A DNA stretch of 64,000 nt from Thermostichus sp047462415 (GTDB lineage Bacteria; Cyanobacteriota; Cyanobacteriia; Thermostichales; Thermostichaceae), in contig NZ_JANSJE010000008.1 in NCBI RefSeq assembly GCF_047462415.1, positions 62,001 to 126,000 of the forward strand, in the 5' to 3' direction. This document shows positions 59,028 through 64,000 of the stretch, one piece after another. Position 1 is the stretch's first letter. Each line of letters starts with the position of its first letter. Below the pieces are notes generated by a model that was not told the origin of the DNA, ran no database searches, and saw only the letters and a program-made list of their open reading frames with translations. A program made the position numbers and the translations under genes.

Positions 59028-59053
59028 GCAGCAGTGCCGAGTGCAGGGGATCC

Positions 59054-59671
59054 CTATTCCACGGCGGCCTTGGCTGCTTTCGCCTCTTTGGCGGCTCTCA
59101 TTTCTGCCAGAATCTCCTCCGGCCGCTTGCCAGCCCGCTGGGATCCGGCAGGCAGCTCATGGGGATCGATCACCCCCTTGGGCAGGTAGGCAAACTCCCG
59201 CAGCGGCGTCACCATCGGGTCTTCCGTGACCTTGGAAGGCAAACGGCCCATCGCCACCTGGTGGTAGTTGAGGTCGTGGCGATCGTAGGTGGCTAGCTCA
59301 TAATCTTCGGTAACCGAGAGGCAATTGGTGGGGCAAAACTCCACACAATTGGCACAGAAAATGCACACTCCAAAATCGATGCTGTAGCTGTAAAGCTCTT
59401 TTTTCTTCATCTCGGTGTTATAGGCCCAGTCCACCACCGGCAGGTCGATGGGGCAAACCCGAACACAGATCTCGCAGGCAATGCACTTATCGAACTCGAA
59501 ATGAATGCGTCCCCGAAAGCGCTCGGAGGGGATCAGCTTTTCAAAGGGGTATTGCACAGTCACCGGGCGACGGCCCATGTGGTCGAAAACCACCCCCATC
59601 CCCTGGCCGATGTACTTGGCCGCTTTGAAAGCATCGCTTACGTATTCGCCAACTCGCTTCAGAAAAGTCAT
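59054..59671 (-). CDS. ndhI: NAD(P)H-quinone oxidoreductase subunit I
   Basis: NDH-1 subunit carrying two [4Fe-4S] clusters between the peripheral and membrane arms; takes electrons from ferredoxin in cyanobacteria. About 205 aa: CIACEICVRVCPIDLP and CIFCANCVEFCPTNCLS. Start ATG 59671 (MTFLKRVGEYVSDAF); the open frame to 59806 is not family-like. The Ala/Lys-rich tail (EAKAAKAAVE) is variable. 47 bp after ndhA. ndhG and ndhE, which often follow, are absent here: the next gene is on the other strand. Confidence 0.96.
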   Translation of the reverse strand: MTFLKRVGEYVSDAFKAAKYIGQGMGVVFDHMGRRPVTVQYPFEKLIPSERFRGRIHFEFDKCIACEICVRVCPIDLPVVDWAYNTEMKKKELYSYSIDFGVCIFCANCVEFCPTNCLSVTEDYELATYDRHDLNYHQVAMGRLPSKVTEDPMVTPLREFAYLPKGVIDPHELPAGSQRAGKRPEEILAEMRAAKEAKAAKAAVE

Positions 59672-59718
59672 GGCCTGTTCTCTCCCTCTCTCGCTTTCTT
59701 TACTTTCATTACTTTCAT

Positions 59719-60840
59719 TCAACCCCCGAAAACGCTTGGGAAGGCGAGTTTCAAAGCTGCCGTCAACAGCAAATTGACAAACGAGACGGGCAGCAGAAAT
59801 TTCCACCCCAAGTCCAGCAGTTGGTCAATACGCACCCGCGGCAAGGTCCAGCGCAAGAGGATGGCCAAGAACACGAAGATAAAAGCCTTGACCATCGTCA
59901 TGAGAATCCCTAAGACCGCCGCGCCGATCTGCAAAAAGGGGTTGTCCAACGGGATCCCAGCCCAGGCGGCGATCGTCTCCACCGGCACCACGAACGACCA
60001 GCCGCCCAAGTACAACACCGCTGCAATCAGGGAAGCCAGCAGCAAGTTGGCGTAGGATCCCAGATAAAACAGGGCAAATTTCATGCCGGAGTACTCCGTT
60101 TGGTAGCCAGCCACCAGCTCCTCCTCGGCTTCCGGCAAGTCGAACGGGATCCGCTCCGTTTCCGCCAGGGCCGAGATCAAGAAAATGACAAAGCCAATCG
60201 GCTGCCGCCAGACGTTCCAACTGAGGATCCCCAGTCCGCTCTGCTGCTCCACAATCCCCACGGTGTCCAAGCCGTTGCTCATCAGCACCACCGCCAGCAC
60301 CGACAGAGCTAGGGGTAGCTCGTAGCTGATCGACTGGGCCGCCGCCCGCAGCCCCCCCAGCAGGGAATACTTGTTGTTGGAGCCGTAGCCGGACATCAAC
60401 AAGCCGATGGGCTGCACGCTGGAGGTGGCGATCAGGAAAAAGACGCCGATGGCGATGTTGGAGATCAACAGGTTCTGGCCGAAGGGAACCACCAGGTAGC
60501 ACAAAAAGACCGGCAGGAAAACGAGGATCGGCCCCAGCGTGAACAAAACCGGGTCGGCCAGGCTGGGCAGCACATCTTCCTTCGTCAAGAGCTTGAGGCC
60601 ATCGGCAATCGGGATCAGCACCCCCTGCGGCCCGGCCATGTTGGGGCCAATCCGCTGTTGGGCCGCTGCCGAGATCTTGCGCTCCAGCCAAGTCATCACC
60701 ATCACCCCTAGAGTGGCGGCGATGACCAGCAACAACATGGGTAGGGGCATCCAGAGGGCGTGGGCAGCACCTGGGCCCAAGCCCAAGTTTTGCAGGGCAG
60801 TCTCAAAGCCAAGCTGTAGGTCGATACCGGCAGTTGTCAT
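59719..60840 (-). CDS. ndhA: NAD(P)H-quinone oxidoreductase subunit 1
   Basis: Membrane subunit that forms the quinone-access channel of NDH-1. 373 aa with about eight membrane segments. Conserved: ERKISAAAQQRIGPNMAGPQ, GLLMSGYGSNNKYSLLGGLR, EAEEELVAGYQTEYSGMKFA, RVRIDQLLDLGWKFLLP. Full length. Between the 67-aa membrane protein and ndhI. Confidence 0.97.
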   Translation of the reverse strand: MTTAGIDLQLGFETALQNLGLGPGAAHALWMPLPMLLLVIAATLGVMVMTWLERKISAAAQQRIGPNMAGPQGVLIPIADGLKLLTKEDVLPSLADPVLFTLGPILVFLPVFLCYLVVPFGQNLLISNIAIGVFFLIATSSVQPIGLLMSGYGSNNKYSLLGGLRAAAQSISYELPLALSVLAVVLMSNGLDTVGIVEQQSGLGILSWNVWRQPIGFVIFLISALAETERIPFDLPEAEEELVAGYQTEYSGMKFALFYLGSYANLLLASLIAAVLYLGGWSFVVPVETIAAWAGIPLDNPFLQIGAAVLGILMTMVKAFIFVFLAILLRWTLPRVRIDQLLDLGWKFLLPVSFVNLLLTAALKLAFPSVFGG

Positions 60841-60899
60841 GGGGTTGAGTAGCTCCCTAAAGACGGTGAGTCAAAAAAACCTTGGATCCCGTGCGTTAA

Positions 60900-61103
60900 C
60901 TAAGCCTTGCCGTTGGGATCCGACTGAGGGGGACGGTGGCGGCGGCGTAGCTCCTGCTGAATGATGGCCTGGAGGCGAGCATCGGATAGCTGCTCTGCGC
61001 GGCGACGCCTTTCTTCTTGGTACTTGGCCCATTGCTTGGGGCCGATAATTGCGGCAATAGTTGCAACAATCAAGAGCGGCAGAACCAAGATCGCCCAGGC
61101 CAT
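60900..61103 (-). CDS. Small single-span membrane protein between ndhH and ndhA
   Basis: 67 aa: one N-terminal hydrophobic segment (AWAILVLPLLIVATIAAIIG) then a strongly basic helix (KYQEERRRRAEQLSDARLQA). No family recognised. GAGG precedes the ATG at 61103. It sits in the ndhH-ndhA-ndhI run, 30 bp from ndhH and 60 bp from ndhA; a link to NDH-1 assembly is guesswork from position alone. Confidence 0.6.
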   Translation of the reverse strand: MAWAILVLPLLIVATIAAIIGPKQWAKYQEERRRRAEQLSDARLQAIIQQELRRRHRPPQSDPNGKA

Positions 61104-61133
61104 CGCCTTTATCCTCGCTTTCCTAGCGGTATT

Positions 61134-62324
61134 TTAGCGATCCACCTCCCCCATGATGATGTCGATGCTGCCCAGAATGGCGATCATATCGGCTACCTTC
61201 ATGCCGCGAATGAGCTGAGGCAGCACCTGCAGGTTGACAAAGCCGGGGGGGCGGATCTTCCAGCGCCACGGACAGACGTTGTCGTCGCCGACGATGTAAA
61301 TGCCCAGCTCGCCTTTGGCGCTCTCCACCCGCACGTAGGCCTCTCCTTTGGGGATCTTGAAGTTGGCCGAGGGTTTTTTGCTGATGAACTGGTAATCGCC
61401 TTTGTTCCACTCCGACTTTGGCCCCTCCAGCATGCGTTTGGCTTCCAGATTTTCAAAGGGGCCACCGGGCAGGGCCTTCACCGCCTGCTGGACAATTTTG
61501 CAGGACTGGCGCATCTCCTTCATGCGCACCCGATAGCGGGCCAGGCAATCCCCCTCTGGGTAAACGGCCACCTCCCAGTCGAAGTCGTCGTAGCACTCGT
61601 AGTGATCCACCTTGCGCAGATCCCAGTTGACGCCGCAGGCGCGCAGCATGGGGCCGGATAGACCCCAGTTGATGGCATCCTGCTTGGAGATGACCCCCAC
61701 CCCTTCCAGCCGCCGGCGGAAAATGGGGTTGTCGGTAACCAGCCGCTCGTACTCATCTACTTTGGGCAGGAAGTACTCGCAAAAATCGAGGCATTTTTCC
61801 GTCCAGCCGTAGGGCAGATCCACCGCTACGCCCCCGACGCGGAAGTAGTTGTTGTTGATGAGGCGCATGCCGGTGACGGCTTCAAACAAATCCAAGATCC
61901 ACTCCCGCTCCCGCATAGCATAGAGGAAGGGGGTTTGGGCGCCTAAGTCCGCCAAGAAGGGGCCGAACCAGAGCAGGTGGTTGGTGATGCGGGTCAGCTC
62001 CAACATGATCACCCGCAAGTAGCTGGCCCGCCGGGGCACCGGGATCCCAGCCAGTTTCTCGACGGCGTTGACGGTGATGGCCTCGTTGAACATGCCAGCG
62101 CCGTAGTCCCAGCGGGAGACGTAGGGCAGGTATTGCACCACGGTGCGGTTTTCGGCAATTTTTTCCATGCCGCGGTGCAAGTAGCCGATCACCGGCTCGC
62201 AATCGACGATGTTTTCGCCATCGAGGGTGACCAGCAGGCGCAAGACCCCGTGCATAGAGGGATGGTGCGGCCCAAAGTTGAGCAGCATCCGGTCGGTACG
62301 GGTCTCGATCATGGGCATGGGCAT
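61134..62324 (-). CDS. ndhH: NAD(P)H-quinone oxidoreductase subunit H
   Basis: 49-kDa-type subunit of NDH-1 that frames the quinone site. About 396 aa: MLLNFGPHHPSMHGVLRLLV, CEPVIGYLHRGMEKIAENRT, YVSRWDYGAGMFNEAITVNA, GPMLRACGVNWDLRK, C-terminal ADMIAILGSIDIIMGEVDR. Start at ATG 62324, with GGAGG 9 nt upstream; ATG 62318 is two codons later and the frame is open to 62426. First gene of this ndh set. Confidence 0.97.
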   Translation of the reverse strand: MPMPMIETRTDRMLLNFGPHHPSMHGVLRLLVTLDGENIVDCEPVIGYLHRGMEKIAENRTVVQYLPYVSRWDYGAGMFNEAITVNAVEKLAGIPVPRRASYLRVIMLELTRITNHLLWFGPFLADLGAQTPFLYAMREREWILDLFEAVTGMRLINNNYFRVGGVAVDLPYGWTEKCLDFCEYFLPKVDEYERLVTDNPIFRRRLEGVGVISKQDAINWGLSGPMLRACGVNWDLRKVDHYECYDDFDWEVAVYPEGDCLARYRVRMKEMRQSCKIVQQAVKALPGGPFENLEAKRMLEGPKSEWNKGDYQFISKKPSANFKIPKGEAYVRVESAKGELGIYIVGDDNVCPWRWKIRPPGFVNLQVLPQLIRGMKVADMIAILGSIDIIMGEVDR

Positions 62325-62491
62325 AGCCGCCGCCTCCGCAACTGAAGAATGTTTATGGTCTGCAACATTTGCAGTATAACGGCTTTCCCGCGGTTCCTCG
62401 ATCTCTCGGGCCATCAGGGATCCCAATTTTCGTCATTGAGGATCCCCTAATGGGTTCGGCTAGAGTGTTTTAAAAAAAGGTAAGGAGAGGG

Positions 62492-62815
62492 ATGGCGGCA
62501 TCTGGTTCACCCCCGAATGGCTTATCTCGGCGGGAGCAACAGCATCCGCTATATGCTACCGACAGGGCTGTGCTTGATGAGCTGATGGCGCAGGCTCGGG
62601 AGAACCCTCCCTCCGATTGGGTGCTGGCCGAAGTCGCCCGTCTGCGCATCCGCTATCAAGGTTTCCCTGGCGCCTGGGATCTGCAGCAGGATTTGGATCA
62701 GATCCTGGAACAGTGGGGCCTGAGCGAAGAGGAGCTGTTTGCCCGCACCCGCCAGATCCACGCTCGCGGCCAGGTGTACGACCGCAGCTTCAGCACGCGA
62801 GACGACTGGGCCTAG
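62492..62815 (+). CDS. DUF3288 conserved cyanobacterial protein
   Basis: 107 aa. Core matches a cyanobacterial family I recall as DUF3288: REQQHPLYATDRAVLDELMA, DWVLAEVARLRIRYQGFPGA, DLQQDLDQILEQWGLSEEEL, FARTRQIHARGQVY. Helical, no membrane segment. Its TAG and the stop of the convergent AhpD-like gene share CTAG (62812-62815). Function unknown. Confidence 0.82.
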   Translation: MAASGSPPNGLSRREQQHPLYATDRAVLDELMAQARENPPSDWVLAEVARLRIRYQGFPGAWDLQQDLDQILEQWGLSEEELFARTRQIHARGQVYDRSFSTRDDWA

Positions 62816-63369
62816 GAGGCCTGGAGTTGCTCCGCAAAAACAGGATCCAGAGGCACATCCAAAGCGGCGATGACCTTGGTCCAGAAGTTCATAAAGCCGA
62901 TCCAGGCCGAGAGCTCCACCAGATCTTCATCCGACCAGATGGCTTTGAGTTGGGCAAAGAAGCTATCGGTAACCACCATGCTGGGCACGGTCATGCGCTC
63001 GGCGTACTCGATGGCCAGTTTCTCCGCCTCGGTGTAGAGGGTGCTGGTGCGGGCCTGGGCCACCGCCGCAATTTTGGCCGGGCTAGCTCCGTGTTTTTGC
63101 GCCTGCAGGGTGTGGTAGGGCAGGCAGTAGTGGCGGCAGCCGTTGATCTGGGCAATGCGGATGCTGACCAGCTCCTTCAGCTCTTCGGGCAAGTTGGGGT
63201 TGTCGGTGTGCAGCGCCCCGTAAAGGTTCATCACCGCCCGCATCAGTTGCGGCTTATGGGCCATCACCTGTAGCGGGTTGAGGGCGGTGCCATAGGTTTT
63301 CTCCAGGCTTTCGTAAACCTTCTGCAGTTGCTTGTCGGCTTTTTCTGGGGGAACAGGAGGGATCCGCAT
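62812..63369 (-). CDS. AhpD-like carboxymuconolactone decarboxylase family protein
   Basis: About 185 aa, helical. MRIPPVPPEKADKQLQKVYE, LKELVSIRIAQINGCRHYCL, PYHTLQAQKHG, then SALWSDEDLVELSAWIGFMN-type ending (IWSDEDLVELSAWIGFMNFW). The redox motif reads C-R-H-Y-C-x2-x-H, i.e. CX3C, one residue longer than the usual CX2C of AhpD-like peroxidases. Start ATG 63369 preferred for family length; ATG 63393 possible. Likely peroxide/thiol chemistry, not proven. Confidence 0.8.
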   Translation of the reverse strand: MRIPPVPPEKADKQLQKVYESLEKTYGTALNPLQVMAHKPQLMRAVMNLYGALHTDNPNLPEELKELVSIRIAQINGCRHYCLPYHTLQAQKHGASPAKIAAVAQARTSTLYTEAEKLAIEYAERMTVPSMVVTDSFFAQLKAIWSDEDLVELSAWIGFMNFWTKVIAALDVPLDPVFAEQLQAS

Positions 63370-63531
63370 GGATGATCTATAAAATTGCAGCATTCTCGAC
63401 TTTAGCGCGTTTGGGGGATCCGCCCAAGCCTTCCACTCCGCTGCCCTGGCTGTTTCCTCAGGGATCCCTGCTCCCGCCCAGGATTGAACTTCGAACCTTC
63501 CGGCAATTCTTGCCTGAAAAGCTTTTCCCGG

Positions 63532-63786
63532 TCATGGGTTGCCCAAGGATTGCTCGATGGCTTCTACCTGCTGTTGGGTGGCCGTAGCCCCTTGATTGAG
63601 GGTTTGCTGGAGCTGTTCCCGCGACTGGTAGATCTGCAGCGGCCCTCCCTGGGGGATTCCTTGCTGGGCGGCCTCAGGGCTGGCCTGTTCCGGCCTCGGC
63701 TCTGAACCGAGCGGGTTGCGATAGAGGCGGTTCACAACCAAAAAGCCCACCAGCACCACGGCAGTTGCCACCAAAAGTCGAACCAT
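63532..63786 (-). CDS. Small membrane protein, unknown function
   Basis: About 84 aa: one N-terminal membrane segment (VRLLVATAVVLVGFLVVNRL) followed by a polar, Gln/Glu-rich tail (REQLQQTLNQGATATQQQVE). No family recognised. ATG 63786 (GGGATCCGGGT before it). Divergent from ureG, 71 bp apart. Confidence 0.55.
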   Translation of the reverse strand: MVRLLVATAVVLVGFLVVNRLYRNPLGSEPRPEQASPEAAQQGIPQGGPLQIYQSREQLQQTLNQGATATQQQVEAIEQSLGNP

Positions 63787-63857
63787 ACCCGGATCCCTTG
63801 CGAGCACCTGGTTCTAAAATGCCCAAAAAGAGCCTCAAGTATCAGAGGTCGGGCACA

Positions 63858-64000
63858 ATGGTGCAGACTGCTCAGCCGGTACGGGTTGGCATTGGCGGCC
63901 CGGTGGGATCCGGAAAAACCGCCCTGGTGGAAAAGCTCTGTCTGTCGCTGCGGGATCACCTGTCTTTGGCCGTGGTGACCAACGACATTTATACCCGCGA
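63858..64000 (+). CDS. ureG: Urease accessory GTPase UreG, 3' end beyond window
   Basis: First 47 codons of UreG, which uses GTP to load nickel into urease. VRVGIGGPVGSGKTALVEKL contains the P-loop GPVGSGKT, followed by LAVVTNDIYTRE, the UreG-specific metal-binding-region lead. ATG 63858 has GAGG about 9 nt upstream. Cut by the window edge. Implies urea use elsewhere in the genome. Confidence 0.93.
   Translation, partial: MVQTAQPVRVGIGGPVGSGKTALVEKLCLSLRDHLSLAVVTNDIYTR

Noticed and set aside
63475..63535. tRNA-like sequence (TTGAACTTCGAACCTTCCGG)
   Set aside because: The TTCGAA core looks like a T-arm, but no acceptor, D or anticodon stem can be formed on either strand.

Overview
The window comes from a unicellular cyanobacterium, most likely a thermophilic Synechococcus of the Yellowstone hot-spring type (JA-3-3Ab / JA-2-3B'a-like; this species-level guess is inference). 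Directly supporting a cyanobacterium are psaE, a 50-aa high-light-inducible protein, ftrV, a phycobilisome-family protein, ndhH/ndhA/ndhI, the nirA-nrtABCD operon with an NtcA promoter, and several cyanobacteria-only families (DUF2555, DUF3038, DUF3288, DUF4335, DUF6679). The DNA is about 60% GC, gene-dense, and strikingly rich in the palindrome GGATCC/GGGATCCC. Two 100-N blocks (2001-2100, 54345-54444) fall in tandem repeats and look like scaffold gaps of unknown true size.

Layout. 1-5.1 kb: 3' part of a glucan phosphorylase, ftsH, a bilin-less phycobilisome-like protein and ftrV. 5.1-5.9 kb: AT-rich non-coding DNA. 5.9-9 kb: a very large sensor histidine kinase whose first GAF domain carries both cysteines of a DXCF cyanobacteriochrome. 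9.1-14 kb: cytochrome c biogenesis pair ccdA-ccs1, tyrA, a DUF6679-type protein and scpA. 14.2-20 kb: tRNA-Val(CAC), a LapA-like membrane protein overlapping a sulfatase-fold protein, an AI-2E-type transporter, fabI, aspS. 19.9-22.5 kb: a manganese/zinc ABC importer (mntC divergent from mntAB). 22.5-31.9 kb: RNA-binding protein, rsmG coupled to an unknown membrane protein, guaA, a His-rich COG0523 GTPase with two small partners, the DUF4335/DUF3038 pair, an FHA protein and a methyltransferase. 32-39.2 kb: nitrate/nitrite assimilation operon nirA-nrtA-nrtB-nrtC-nrtD read leftward from a textbook NtcA promoter. 39.5-45 kb: phosphoglucomutase, an IS200/IS605-type relic and a cluster of secreted lipoproteins, one interrupted by an in-frame TAG. 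45.3-53.2 kb: uvrC, nadE, hlip, a small penicillin-binding transpeptidase, psaE, mutM, a pentapeptide-repeat protein, an orphan NarL-type regulator. 53.2-58.8 kb: TnpB relic, DUF2555, a 25-residue-repeat coiled-coil protein, an aldo/keto reductase with ferredoxin tail, pdxA, a beta-helix lipoprotein. 59-64 kb: ndhH-(67 aa)-ndhA-ndhI, DUF3288, an AhpD-like protein, a small membrane protein and the 5' end of ureG.

The intergenic spaces carry a family of C/G-rich palindromic repeats (eleven loci, mostly between convergent genes), combined in several places with a ~25-bp element and a ~75-bp element to make composite units. In places these repeats supply stop codons and protein tails. The most interesting items are the DXCF photoreceptor kinase, the GGGATCCC palindrome that appears to replace HIP1, the composite repeat system, and the lipoprotein cluster with its interrupted member.
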